A stretch of DNA of 64,000 nt, taken from positions 62,001 through 126,000 of the forward strand of contig QHYH01000100.1 in NCBI GenBank assembly GCA_003223215.1. Direction: 5' to 3'. Below, one piece after another: positions 42,825 to 51,676 of the stretch; the first letter of the stretch is position 1, and the number at the start of each line of letters is the position of its first letter. The notes under the pieces are model-generated. The model was not told where the DNA came from and did no database searches. It was given only the letters and a program-made list of their open reading frames with translations. The stretch is from Acidobacteriota bacterium (GTDB lineage: Bacteria > Acidobacteriota > Terriglobia > Acidiferrales > UBA7541). A program made the translations under genes and the position numbers.

Positions 42825-44551
42825 ACTGACCTCACATTTTGAAGAGGCTGAGCCGATGCCGTAAGGGAAGCGGGGGGCGTTGTCACCGCGCCAAGCGAAG
42901 GGGAAGAAACCAGCAGCGCATACTTGGCCATCACGCCGTCCGAGAATCGCGGGGCCGGCGGCGTCCAGGAAGCCAGGCGCTTCTCGATTTCCGCCGTCGT
43001 GAGTCCCACGTTCAACTGGCGATGGGGAATATCGAAGGTGATGGTGTCTCCATCCTTTACCGCAGCGATGGGACCGCCATTCGCCGCTTCCGGTGCGACG
43101 TGTCCCGCCATCAAGCCGTGGGTAGCGCCGGAAAAGCGGCCGTCGGTCAGGAGTGCCACCGAATCGCCCAGCCCCTCGCCCACCAGCGCGGCAGTGACCG
43201 CCAGCATCTCGCGCATGCCTGGGCCGCCTCGCGGCCCTTCATAGCGAATCACCACCACGTCCCCCGCTTTAATCGCGCCTTTCTCCACCGCGGCGAACGC
43301 CGCCTCTTCACTGTCAAACACGCGCGCGGGGCCGCTGAAATTCTGCAAATTGTGTCCCGCGACCTTGATGACCGAACCTTCCGGCGCGAGATTTCCCCTT
43401 AGTACGACCAGCCCGCCGGTGGGTTTAAGCGGCGCATTAAGCTTGCGAACCACTTCCTGCCCCGGCGCTTCTTTTGCCGCGGCGGCCTCTTCGGCGATCG
43501 TGCGCCCGGTCACCGTCGGGCACTCACCGTGCAGGAATCTGCCTTCCAGCATGCGTTTTGCAACGAGCGGCGTTCCGCCTGCTCGGTACAGGTCGGTCGC
43601 GACAAACCGCCCTCCCGGTTTGAGATCGGCAAGAATCGGAACACGGGAACTGATGCGATCAAAATCGTCAATCGAAAGAGGAATCTTTGCTTCGTTGGCG
43701 ATGGCCAGCAGATGCAGCACAGAATTCGTGGAGCCGCCGGTGGCAGCCACGCCGGCGATCGCATTCTCGATCGCCGATTTCGTCAGGATCTTGGACGCAG
43801 TCACGTTTTTGCGAAGAAGATCGATCACCAGTTCGCCGGACCGCCGGCCTGCGGCGGCCTTTGCCGGATCCGTAGCGGGAACGCTCGAAAGCCCCATTGG
43901 CGCGATGCCCAGGAATTCAGAGACCAGCGCCATAGTGTTGGCCGTAAATTGTCCTCCGCAAGCGCCCGCTCCGGGGCAAGCCGAGGTCTCCAGCATCTTG
44001 AGCCGCGCGTCGCTCATGCTGCCGCGAGCATGCGCGCCAATCGCCTCGTAAACATCCTGAATCGTGACCGCGTGGCCTTCAAACTCCCCAGGCGCGATGG
44101 AGCCACCGTACAAAACAAGTCCGGGAATATTCAGCCGCGCCAGCGCCATGATTCCCGCGGGGATGGTCTTGTCGCATCCGACCAGAACCACGAGCGCGTC
44201 AAACAAATTGCCGCGCGCGACCAGTTCAATCGAATCCGTGATGACTTCGCGGCTGACCAGCGAAGCACGCATGCCCTCGGTGCCCATGGTGATGCCGTCG
44301 GAGATGGAAACGGTGTTGAATTCAAGAGGTGTGCCGCCTGCCGCGCGAATCCCGGCCTTGACGTGTTCTGCCAGTTCGCGCAGGTGATAGTTGCAGGGCC
44401 CGATTTCGATCCAGGTGTTGGCCACGCCGATGAGCGGTTTCTGGAAATCGTCATCTTTGAGGCCGCAGGCGCGCAGCATGGCGCGCGCTCCAGCGCGATT
44501 CGCCCCGTCGACGAGTGCATGGCTGCGAGGTTTGAGCTGTGAATCGGTCAC
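42821..44551 (-). CDS. ilvD: Dihydroxy-acid dehydratase
   Basis: 576-residue Fe-S dehydratase, third enzyme of valine/isoleucine synthesis and first gene of the operon. The start is a GTG at 44551 with GGAGG 9 bases upstream. Cluster and substrate motifs: [17 protein letters not shown] (Cys ligand), [18 protein letters not shown] (Cys ligand), the Mg-lysine region, and [15 protein letters not shown] plus [21 protein letters not shown] in the C-terminal barrel. It is preceded by an attenuator leader (44604-44836). Confidence 0.97.
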   Translation of the reverse strand: MTDSQLKPRSHALVDGANRAGARAMLRACGLKDDDFQKPLIGVANTWIEIGPCNYHLRELAEHVKAGIRAAGGTPLEFNTVSISDGITMGTEGMRASLVSREVITDSIELVARGNLFDALVVLVGCDKTIPAGIMALARLNIPGLVLYGGSIAPGEFEGHAVTIQDVYEAIGAHARGSMSDARLKMLETSACPGAGACGGQFTANTMALVSEFLGIAPMGLSSVPATDPAKAAAGRRSGELVIDLLRKNVTASKILTKSAIENAIAGVAATGGSTNSVLHLLAIANEAKIPLSIDDFDRISSRVPILADLKPGGRFVATDLYRAGGTPLVAKRMLEGRFLHGECPTVTGRTIAEEAAAAKEAPGQEVVRKLNAPLKPTGGLVVLRGNLAPEGSVIKVAGHNLQNFSGPARVFDSEEAAFAAVEKGAIKAGDVVVIRYEGPRGGPGMREMLAVTAALVGEGLGDSVALLTDGRFSGATHGLMAGHVAPEAANGGPIAAVKDGDTITFDIPHRQLNVGLTTAEIEKRLASWTPPAPRFSDGVMAKYALLVSSPSLGAVTTPPASLTASAQPLQNVRSV

Positions 44552-44603
44552 TGGATAGTTCCTCCGTTTGCGAAAACGCCAAGCCATTCCGGAAAGCGTG
44601 CAA

Positions 44604-44682
44604 CAGAAAAACGAAAGCCATCATCCGGTCTGGATGATGGCTGAATTCTTGTGCTTCGCTTTGGCTTATGCCGCCATCATCC
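44604..44682 (-). terminator. Transcription attenuator of the ilvDBNC operon
   Basis: Reading the minus strand, three segments can pair: GGATGATGGC (44682-44673), GCCATCATCC (44641-44632) and GGATGATGGC (44625-44616). Segment 3 can pair with segment 2 (10 perfect pairs, antiterminator) or with segment 4 (11 pairs with the flanking A-T, 5-base loop AGACC), giving an intrinsic terminator followed by TTCGTTTTTCTG. Segment 2 overlaps the stop codon of the leader peptide, and TTGGCTT within the peptide can pair with AAGCCAA just after segment 2. This is the geometry of amino-acid-controlled attenuation: ribosome stalling on Val/Leu/Ile codons would favour antitermination. Confidence 0.85.
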
Positions 44683-44796
44683 GCTGGTCGGTCCTCCTAC
44701 GAGGACAAAGCCAATTCCTACCATCAGTAAAGGTACTCGGCCGCTCTCGAACACGGGCTGGCCGCCCTGCGTCGTAGCGATGGCGATGAGCGTCAT
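44677..44796 (-). CDS. ilv leader peptide
   Basis: A 39-codon frame from ATG 44796 to TGA 44677-44679, directly upstream of the attenuator. Its second half reads VPLLMVGIGFVLVGG, a dense run of Leu, Val and Ile codons, as expected for a leader controlled by branched-chain aminoacyl-tRNAs. The start is uncertain: no good ribosome site precedes 44796, and an internal in-frame ATG (beginning MVGIGFVLVGG) or GTG may be the real one. Confidence 0.65.
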   Translation of the reverse strand: MTLIAIATTQGGQPVFESGRVPLLMVGIGFVLVGGPTSG

Positions 44797-44806
44797 ATCG
44801 CCATGA

Positions 44807-44836
44807 AGATTAGCAGGATGAGGCAGCGGAAGTCAA
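44807..44836 (-). promoter_or_regulatory. Likely promoter of the ilvDBNC operon
   Basis: On the minus strand TTGACT (44836-44831) and TAATCT (44812-44807) are 18 bases apart, a fair sigma-70 match in a locally AT-rich stretch. Transcription would begin near the leader peptide start. Confidence 0.5.
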
Positions 44837-44879
44837 TCAGTCCAATTAATAGTTATACTGAATAAGATAAAAGTAAGTT

Positions 44880-45465
44880 ATGATGGAACTTCCGCCTCCC
44901 GCGGCCACCCCTCGCCCCTTGGAAGAATCTCAATTCCTTGCGGGCAAGGCATCGCCTGGGCGATTCTTCACATTTGAGTGGGCAAGTTCGGGCCAGGTTT
45001 TCTCTCGTGTGGCGGACGGAAATGCGACGGATGTCCTGGTCATCGGAGGCGGTCTGGCGGGGCTGGCGGCCACTCGCGCTGCGCGAAAGAAGGGTTTTTC
45101 CGTCACCGTCGCGGATGACGCAAAACCGCCGATCGATCCCTTCATAAACTTTGAGGAGGCGGTTGGGGAATTTCCTCGCTTGCTCAGCAGTCTAAGGAAT
45201 GGCGAGCTCCAGCGGCGTCCAGCGCCGTGCCGTGACGGCCACCTCGAGGCTCGACCGGAGGCGGCCGCAGGTCATGGCGCGGCCGGCTGCTGTTGCTCCG
45301 ATCACTTCGCCCCGCGAAGAAACCGCGTCCTGCGCGGCTTGGCGAGCGATCCGGATTTGTTTCGAACGCATGCTGACTGCGCACGTAAGAGAAACTTCTC
45401 CCGCGTTTTTGGTTGAGGTGACTGTGGGCTGGGGGTGGCGGCTTGTTGCCACGAAGGCCCTTTAG
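44880..45465 (+). pseudogene. Decayed FAD-dependent oxidoreductase
   Basis: The first ~100 codons are well preserved: a Pro-rich start, then DVLVIGGGLAGLAATRAARKKGFSVTVADDAKPPIDP, the dinucleotide-binding GxGxxG fold of geranylgeranyl-reductase-like or halogenase-like flavoproteins. After about base 45185 the reading (ELQRRPAPCRDGHLEARPEAAAG...) loses all family resemblance, and the frame ends at 45416 after only 178 codons; a real member needs ~350-400. An overlapping frame (45199-45465) is Arg/Ala-rich without motifs. Most likely an internal deletion with frameshift. Confidence 0.5.
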
Positions 45466-45502
45466 GCGGCAAAAAGAGTCGGTCGCAAAGGAAAGGTGCA
45501 CC

Positions 45503-46105
45503 GTGAGACTGCTGTGCGCGAGCGTGGTTGCGGCACTTGCTGGGGTCATTGCTCTGCCGCAGGAAGCTGCGCGGCAAGCACCGGCCGGCGCCCTGATCTT
45601 TGCTGTCGATCCGACGCAAAGCGCCGTCGAATGGACGCTCGGAAGTACGCTGCACGCAGTACATGGGACTTTTGCACTGAAGACTGGCAACCTACAGTTC
45701 GATCCCTCAAAGGGGACAGCCAGCGGTGAGGTCGTTGTGGACGCCTCGAGCGGAAGGAGCGGCAACGACGGGCGCGACCGCAAGATGCATAAAGACGTCC
45801 TTGAAAGTGCACGCTTCGGCGAAATCATTTTTCGGCCAGATCGCATTACCGGAAAACTCGAACTGCAGGGAGACTCCGCCTTACAGGTTCACGGAACTTT
45901 CCTGCTTCACGGCAACGGGCACGAATTGACCGTGCCGGCCGAAGCCAATCTCTCCGGAGATCATTGGAGCGCCAGCGCGAAGTTCAGTATTCCCTTCATC
46001 GAGTGGGGGCTGAAAAACCCAAGCACCTGGCTGCTCAAAGTGGACCACTCGGTTTCCATCGAGTTGGAGCTCAAAGGCACAATTCAGGCCCAGGTGGCGC
46101 AGTAG
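45503..46105 (+). CDS. YceI family protein
   Basis: 200 residues. The GTG at 45503 follows AAGGAAAGG and gives a signal peptide (VRLLCASVVAALAGVIALPQ). The mature part is a YceI lipocalin-like barrel: FAVDPTQSAVEWTLGSTLHAVHGTFALKTGNLQFDPSKGTASGEVVVDASSGRSGNDGRDRKMHKDVLESARFGEIIFRP, then LHGNGHELTVPAEA and FIEWGLKNPSTWLLKVDHSVSIELEL. YceI proteins bind polyisoprenoid-like lipids in the periplasm. It is followed by a decayed cupredoxin gene. Confidence 0.9.
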   Translation: MRLLCASVVAALAGVIALPQEAARQAPAGALIFAVDPTQSAVEWTLGSTLHAVHGTFALKTGNLQFDPSKGTASGEVVVDASSGRSGNDGRDRKMHKDVLESARFGEIIFRPDRITGKLELQGDSALQVHGTFLLHGNGHELTVPAEANLSGDHWSASAKFSIPFIEWGLKNPSTWLLKVDHSVSIELELKGTIQAQVAQ

Positions 46106-46151
46106 ACAGCTAACCACAGCCTGCCCGCAATGTGCGCTCGGGGAAGCGTTG

Positions 46152-46596
46152 ATGTCTAGGGTCGGTGCTGCGAGCTTCCTGGCGTTGTCGGGGCCGGCGC
46201 GAGCGAGACTCGCCCAAGGCTCGAAAGAGAAAACAGCTCGGGAAGCGCAAATCATTGAAGTGACCGCAAGAAACATCAGTTCGCTCGAGCTGAGATTCAT
46301 GTCAAAAAGGGAAGCCAGGTGCGGCTGAAAGTGCATTCCAACGAAGAGGCTCACGGCCTAAAGCTCAATTTGTATCCGGAAGGAAGCAAGGACAAGTCGT
46401 CTCAGGGCCTGCTTTTCGCCAATCTGCAAGAGAACGGCAAGGTGCAAAAGGGCGAAGGCCAGGTCCTCGATTTTGTGGCACAGCGGGCCGGGACGTGCGA
46501 ATTCAAATGCGCAAAGGTATGGGGGATCCATGATGGCCGGATGAGGGGCAAATTGCGGGCAAATTGATCGTCGAAGAATCGAAGAATAGCGGTCTC
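46152..46596 (+). pseudogene. Decayed cupredoxin-domain protein (COX2-like)
   Basis: Frame A (ATG 46152, GGGGAAG upstream) gives a signal-like start and EAQIIEVTA, then breaks near 46265. The continuation (KKHQFARAEIHVKKGSQVRL, then KVHSNEEAHGLKLNLYPEG...) is in another frame, as expected for loss of one base. The copper site reads FKCAKVWGIHDGRM, where the COX2-type pattern C-x3-C-x3-H-x3-M has the second Cys replaced by Trp. At the end, GGGCAAATTG is duplicated 11 bases apart (46546-46567), shifting the frame again away from GKLIVEESKNS. Three independent lesions support a pseudogene rather than one sequencing error. Confidence 0.7.
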
Positions 46597-46631
46597 GGTC
46601 TGCGGTTGGAGCTGTTGTATGATTTCTGGCT

Positions 46632-47288
46632 GTGAACATCACCCTAAATCAAGTGGAATGCCGAATACTCGGATCGCTAGTCGAAAAGGAAGTTACTACG
46701 CCGGAATACTACCCCCTTTCGTTGAACGCGCTGGTCAATGCCTGCAACCAGAAATCGAACCGAGATCCCGTGATGAACCTGGACGAGGCCGTGGTTCGCC
46801 AGGCGCTGCACTCGCTCGAGGGCCAGTCGCTGGTGCGGTATGTCAGTCCAGCAGATAGCCGTGTGACCAAATACGAACATCGGCTGCAGGAAGTCTTCAA
46901 CTTCTACCGTCATGAGATTGCGATCTTGTGCTTGTTGCTGCTGCGTGGCCCGCAGACGCCCGGAGAGCTGCGCAGTCGTTCCGAACGCATGCATTCCTTC
47001 GACGACCTGAGCGCCGTGCAATCGAGCCTGCAGCATTTGATGAAGCGCGAGCCGCCGCTGGTTAAGCCGCTTCCGCGACAGCCTGGAACGAAAGAGACAC
47101 GCTACGCCCACCTTTTGTCAGGGGACGTGGCGCAGGCAGAGCCGGAGCCAAAGGTCGAGGAGGCCGCTTTGGAACCTTTCGTTGACGGCGACCGGCTGAG
47201 ACAACTCGAAGAAGAAATCACTGGGCTCAAGAATGAAATCGCCGACCTGAAACAGCAATTCACACAGTTTAAAAAACAGTTTGAGTAG
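46632..47288 (+). CDS. DUF480 (YceH) family protein
   Basis: 218 residues from a GTG. Two winged-helix domains are visible: ITLNQVECRILGSLVEKEVTTPEYYPLSLNALVNACNQKSNRDPVMNLDEAVVRQALHSLEGQSLV, and LLLLRGPQTPGELRSRSERMHSFDDLSAVQSSLQHLMKREPPLV. They are followed by a C-terminal coiled coil (RLRQLEEEITGLKNEIADLKQQFTQFKKQFE) typical of the family. YceH proteins are conserved but uncharacterised, probably DNA-binding. Convergent with the TonB receptor, with a terminator between. Confidence 0.93.
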   Translation: MNITLNQVECRILGSLVEKEVTTPEYYPLSLNALVNACNQKSNRDPVMNLDEAVVRQALHSLEGQSLVRYVSPADSRVTKYEHRLQEVFNFYRHEIAILCLLLLRGPQTPGELRSRSERMHSFDDLSAVQSSLQHLMKREPPLVKPLPRQPGTKETRYAHLLSGDVAQAEPEPKVEEAALEPFVDGDRLRQLEEEITGLKNEIADLKQQFTQFKKQFE

Positions 47289-47330
47289 GGCAGGAGAAAG
47301 CGGTCTCTGGCGTAACTGGGCGCAAAAAGC

Positions 47331-47374
47331 GAAACGGCTCAGAGGGAGCACTCTCTTGAGCCGTTTCTCTATCT
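47331..47374. terminator. Bidirectional intrinsic terminator
   Basis: GAAACGGCTCA (47331-47341) pairs exactly with TGAGCCGTTTC (47357-47367) over 11 bp, followed by TCTCTATC on the plus strand and preceded by AAAAAGC, which gives a T-rich tail on the minus strand. It sits between the convergent DUF480 and TonB-receptor genes. Confidence 0.75.
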
Positions 47375-47605
47375 CACCCGTGGTCGGCGTGCTTGACTTT
47401 TTCCAACCCGGTTAAGCTTTGCCATCCGACCGGAACCCCCCGGTCAAGAGTAATGCGACCAGTCGGGGATCGGCGGTCAATCAGCAGACCGTGGAAGTAT
47501 CCGCGCGATTAGCCAACATTCCAGACCGATCCGTTTCAGTCAGGCTTACCAGAGAGACCCATGCCGCTAGCGCAGGATCTCTCCGGAAAGGCACGGTGAA
47601 AACAC

Positions 47606-50600
47606 CTAGAATTGGAGTTTCAGCGACAACTGCAACTGCCGCGCCGAGCCGAAGTCCCCTGTCGGAAAGCGTGTGGTGGTGATCCTTCCGAACGAGGAGC
47701 TTTGGGCATTCAGATTGGGGTTCCCGAAGTTGGGATGATTAAACACGTCAAAAGCTTCGGTGCGGAACTGCAGGTTCATGCGCTCGGTGAGCTTCGTGTT
47801 TTTAACTATGGACAAGTCAGTGTTGACGAATTTGGGTCCCGTCAAGACATTCCTTCCGAAATTACCGAAATGATCGCCCGCGGGCGTGGTCCCCACCGGC
47901 AGTCCAAAGGCGGCGCCCGGTGTCGCGGAACACAGGGGCTGCGTTATACCCGTCTGCGTCGCCTCGGCGCATACCACAGGATTGCTGAACCACTGTGCGG
48001 GATTCCCGGTGACGGTTACCGCCGACAGGAGGTCGGGCCGCAGTCCGCCGCCTACCCCCAAAGGAACGGTGCCGGTAAAGTTGGAGATGCTCGAGGTCAC
48101 GTTCAAAGGATTGCCGGTCTGGGCTTGGATGATCGTGCCCACCTCCCAGCCCGATGTCAGGCGGTGGCCGCGGAACGGGAGTTCGTAGAATCCGCTCACG
48201 ACAACGCGATGGCGCGCGTCGTAGTCGGATAGGCCGCGGTTCCCAGCGAGATTCAAACTGTTTTGCAGGATCGTGCCTTGCGTGTTCAGTGAATTTTCAT
48301 CGATGGACTTGGAATAGGTGTAAGAGGAAATGATCTGCAATCCATGTGACAGGCGGCGGTTCAATTCCACGACCAGCGCGCTGTAATTCGAACCCGCGCC
48401 ACTCGTTACCTCCGTGATGTTCCCCAGATTCGCTCCTGGCCTGATCGGGCTTGACGCCAATACGGTCGGGAATGGCCGCACGAGAGCGCCACCGACTAAC
48501 TCCAACTGGTTGAGGTTTCGAGCAATCCTGAGATGCGTCCCTTTCGACCCAATGACGCCGACGATCAATCCGGTCGATGGGGTGAGTTGCTCCTCGATGT
48601 TGAAGTTGTAGGACTGAATGTAAGGATTCTTGAAGTTTGGATCGATGGTTGTGGGAGCGAGGCCGCTCGCGCCAGCGACAGAGGCGGCGTTCGTGAGCAT
48701 GACCGGCTGAGTTGCCGTGGGTGTGGCCGCGAGGGGCGCACTGAACGGCGGATTGCTGTTCAGGCCCGTGACGATGCCGGTGACGGGCTGGTCGGTCAAG
48801 ATGGCATATCCTGCGCGAAGAACTGTTTTTTGGTTTTTGAAGGGACTCCACACGATGCCCGCCCGGGGCTGGAAATTCTTGTTGTTCGTCTGGAACGGCT
48901 GGTTGATTCCGTTCGTGCCCACTTGTACCAGGGAAACGGTGGCGGGGTCGAAAACGGTGAAGCGATTGGCAGCTTCCGTGGGGGTCGAATACCAACTATA
49001 GCGGAAGCCAAGCTGCAAGGTGAGGTTGGGCATCCATTTGAAGCTGTCTTCGGCAAAGCCATCGTAGGCCGGAGAGAGAATGCGGTTGGCTGGCGTTCCC
49101 GCAAAGCTGAAGCTTGATGCCGTGTCGCTCAGGAAGTTGGCCACGCTCGAGAATCGAAAGATGGTGGGATCGAGCGCGAAGTTATTGTTGTAAACGCGGC
49201 GGACTTCGCCACCCAAGGCAAAGTTATGGCGCCCCTTCAGCCAGCTCAACGTGTCGTTCGCGATGCCGCTCGTGTCGCCACGCCCCTGGGGAAAGACGGC
49301 CGGGCCGCCGAAGTTGAGAGCGCCTCCTTGAATGTCAATCTGCGCGAGCCCAATCGCAGCGTTGATTCCGCTGTTGACGCTAAAATTGGCGGAATTCAGC
49401 CTCTGGTTTGGGTTGAAAACAATGTGGATCCGGTTGTAGCCCACGCGCAGCGAGTTGGTCACCGATGGCCCGAAGACGTGATCCTCGGCTATCGTTCCGA
49501 TCTGACGGCGGGACGATCGTGTGTCACCCCATCCGGGGAGGGTATTGCCCTGCAGCGTGGGCTCCTGCCTCAAGTCCTGTTGGATAGCGACATATCCGTG
49601 CAGGCGGTCTTTGCCAGTCAGCTCCACGTCGATGTCGCCAGTCCCCTGGTCGATGTTGACTGGTGCGAGGGCAGAGCCGACGAGGAAAGGAAGCCCGTTT
49701 TCGGTGGCGTTCGATGCGGGGATCAGTGCTGCGAGCGCCTTGACAGCAGGATCCGTGCTCGCTTGTGCTGTAGCCTGATCTGTTGGAGAAAGGACCAGGC
49801 TGTTGATGGTTACCCCCTGGCGCTGCCGCAATGCTTCATAGCTGGCAAAGAAATGCGCGCGATTCCTGCGAATCGGTCCGCCGGCGGCCGCCCCAAAATT
49901 GTTCCGTTTGAATGGCGCCTGGGTCACGCTGGTGGGGTTGAAAAAGTTCCTGGCGTCCATCGCGCTATTGCGGAGGAAATCAAAAAACTCACCGTGGAAT
50001 TCGTTGGTGCCCGAGCGCGTGGCGATGTTGACGATGGCTCCGGAGTTTCGGCCGTATTCAGCGCTGTACGTGGAGTTGTCGACTTTGAACTCGGCTACCG
50101 TGTTGATGGACGGTTGGAAGGTGATTTGATTCTGAACCATATCACTGAGGTTGATGCCGTTCACCAAGAAGTTGACGGTGTCTTCCCGCTGTCCTGCGGT
50201 GTTGAAAGCGAATGACCCCTGGCCGCGCAGGGGAGCCGTCAAGAACCCGTTTTGCGGAGGAGTTACCGTCCCCGGGGTAAGCAGGCTCAGGTCCACGAAG
50301 TGGCGCCCGTTGAGCGGGATTTCTTGTGTCGTTTTCTGGTCGATGACCTGACCCATGGCAATGGTGCTGGCATCGATCACGGGTGTGTCCACTTCGATGC
50401 TGATCTCTTGGCTGACTTGGCCAATCTGTAATTGGACGTTTTGCGTAACCGTCGTGGCTGCGTTTAGCGTGATATTGTGCACCACGGAGGTCTCAAAACC
50501 GGTTGCGGCGACGCTAATCTGGTAAGGCCCAATGGGGAGCGCGGGAACCAGATAACTGCCCACGTTATCGGACTCCGTGTTCCACTCGGCGCCCGTGACT

Positions 50601-50782
50601 TGATTCTTTGCCACTACCTTGGCATGCGGGATGGCCGCACCAAGGGCATCTGTAACGGTGCCTTTGAGGACGGCGGTGGACTGTCCGAGCGCGAGATTTC
50701 CCAGAGCAAGCGAGAACAGCACGCAGCAGAAAAAGCAGATGTGAAGGGTGCGGAGAGACGACTTGTCCTGAACAACTTCCAT
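47606..50782 (-). CDS. TonB-dependent receptor with carboxypeptidase-regulatory-like N-terminal domain
   Basis: 1058-residue outer-membrane protein of the Oar-like type expanded in Acidobacteriota. Signal peptide, then a beta-sandwich (STAVLKGTVTDALGAAIPHAKVVAKNQVTGAEWNTESDNVGSYLVPALPIGPYQISV, ~34-95), a plug domain (TTQEIPLNGRHFVDLSLLTPG ... VNFLVNGINLSD ... STYSAEYGRNSGAIVNIATRSGTNEFHGEFFDFLRNSAMDARNFF), and a large barrel ending in LQLSLKLQF with the terminal Phe expected for BAM recognition. The start is set by AGGAGG 8 bases upstream. Likely imports an unknown large substrate; no substrate-specific neighbour is present. Confidence 0.93.
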   Translation of the reverse strand: MEVVQDKSSLRTLHICFFCCVLFSLALGNLALGQSTAVLKGTVTDALGAAIPHAKVVAKNQVTGAEWNTESDNVGSYLVPALPIGPYQISVAATGFETSVVHNITLNAATTVTQNVQLQIGQVSQEISIEVDTPVIDASTIAMGQVIDQKTTQEIPLNGRHFVDLSLLTPGTVTPPQNGFLTAPLRGQGSFAFNTAGQREDTVNFLVNGINLSDMVQNQITFQPSINTVAEFKVDNSTYSAEYGRNSGAIVNIATRSGTNEFHGEFFDFLRNSAMDARNFFNPTSVTQAPFKRNNFGAAAGGPIRRNRAHFFASYEALRQRQGVTINSLVLSPTDQATAQASTDPAVKALAALIPASNATENGLPFLVGSALAPVNIDQGTGDIDVELTGKDRLHGYVAIQQDLRQEPTLQGNTLPGWGDTRSSRRQIGTIAEDHVFGPSVTNSLRVGYNRIHIVFNPNQRLNSANFSVNSGINAAIGLAQIDIQGGALNFGGPAVFPQGRGDTSGIANDTLSWLKGRHNFALGGEVRRVYNNNFALDPTIFRFSSVANFLSDTASSFSFAGTPANRILSPAYDGFAEDSFKWMPNLTLQLGFRYSWYSTPTEAANRFTVFDPATVSLVQVGTNGINQPFQTNNKNFQPRAGIVWSPFKNQKTVLRAGYAILTDQPVTGIVTGLNSNPPFSAPLAATPTATQPVMLTNAASVAGASGLAPTTIDPNFKNPYIQSYNFNIEEQLTPSTGLIVGVIGSKGTHLRIARNLNQLELVGGALVRPFPTVLASSPIRPGANLGNITEVTSGAGSNYSALVVELNRRLSHGLQIISSYTYSKSIDENSLNTQGTILQNSLNLAGNRGLSDYDARHRVVVSGFYELPFRGHRLTSGWEVGTIIQAQTGNPLNVTSSISNFTGTVPLGVGGGLRPDLLSAVTVTGNPAQWFSNPVVCAEATQTGITQPLCSATPGAAFGLPVGTTPAGDHFGNFGRNVLTGPKFVNTDLSIVKNTKLTERMNLQFRTEAFDVFNHPNFGNPNLNAQSSSFGRITTTRFPTGDFGSARQLQLSLKLQF

Positions 50783-51160
50783 GATGCTTTCCTCCTAAAG
50801 TTTAAGAAGCAAAATAACCCGATGAAAGTGAGCAACTTTCCACCGGTTCCGCGGTGTTGGCTAGGAGAAAAGCGCCTCGGAACGGCATGAAACAAAATTA
50901 ATGAAGGACGTGCCCCCTTGCAAATACTAGTTACCCTGAGAGCGCTGTCAATAGTACGAATGCACGTCGTGACACGAATCAGTTAACTCGTGACCGCGTC
51001 ATGAAGGTTGTTCTCAACGCACTTTGGGCATCCTGCGAGACGCTTTCGAGATGGGCGGGCACATCCTGATGCGAATCAACTTTCCTTGCAACTTGCTTCA
51101 TTTCCGCTATAGACAGGGAGTCGAGTCCTGTGATTGAATCACCGGCACTAGGAATGAACT
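50783..51160. other. Intergenic region between TonB receptor and receiver-like gene
   Basis: 378 bases separating divergent genes. The receptor's ribosome site and presumably both promoters lie here. A repeated word TCGTGAC occurs around 50967-50994. No gene is supported. Confidence 0.4.
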
Positions 51161-51676
51161 ATGTTGTCCCCGTTCCACATATTCAAGGTGCAAAGCGACG
51201 GCAGCCTTCGCTGGATAGAAGGGGCGGTAAATGTGGAACGTGCGAAAGCGCGTCTGAAAGTGCTCGCGGCATCCTCACGCGGTGAATATGTCATCAGCGA
51301 CTTGACAGGCAAGAAGATTTCCATCAAGTCGCTGCCCAAGCTGACGATATTTCAGATCGGTTATAACGAAAAGGAGCTGCATGCGAGGGCCGAGCTGTTC
51401 CGGCATTGCGGCCACGAGGTCATATCCGCCGCTGACAACGAAGCTGCAAAGCGTGTGCTGACCTCGATCCAGAGCGTCGATGTATTTGTCGTTGGCCACA
51501 TGGCGCCCGAGCAAACAAGAAAAGAAATGGTTGATTGGTTGAAGATGAATTTTTCAAGGGTCAAGATTGTTGCGCTGATTCCGTCCGCCAATCGTCAGGT
51601 GCCGCGTGCCGATTACAATATCGTTCTGAATGATTGGGACGAGTGGCTGTCAGCTTTCGCCGCCTCTGGGAGTTGA
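51161..51676 (+). CDS. Receiver-like protein lacking the phospho-acceptor Asp
   Basis: 171 residues. Residues 1-~55 are a small domain (FKVQSDGSLRWIEGAVNVERAKARLKVLAASSRGEYVISDLTGKKISI). Residues ~60-170 follow the alternating beta-alpha pattern of response-regulator receivers (LTIFQIGYNEKELHARAELFRHCGHEVISAADNEAAKRVLTSIQSVDVFVVGHMAPEQTRKEMVDWLKM...RVKIVALI). The acidic pair after beta1 is replaced by YNEKE, and the phosphorylatable Asp at the end of beta3 is Gly112 in VDVFVVGH. It cannot be phosphorylated in the usual way and would act as a pseudo-receiver. No kinase or regulator adjoins it. Confidence 0.65.
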   Translation: MLSPFHIFKVQSDGSLRWIEGAVNVERAKARLKVLAASSRGEYVISDLTGKKISIKSLPKLTIFQIGYNEKELHARAELFRHCGHEVISAADNEAAKRVLTSIQSVDVFVVGHMAPEQTRKEMVDWLKMNFSRVKIVALIPSANRQVPRADYNIVLNDWDEWLSAFAASGS

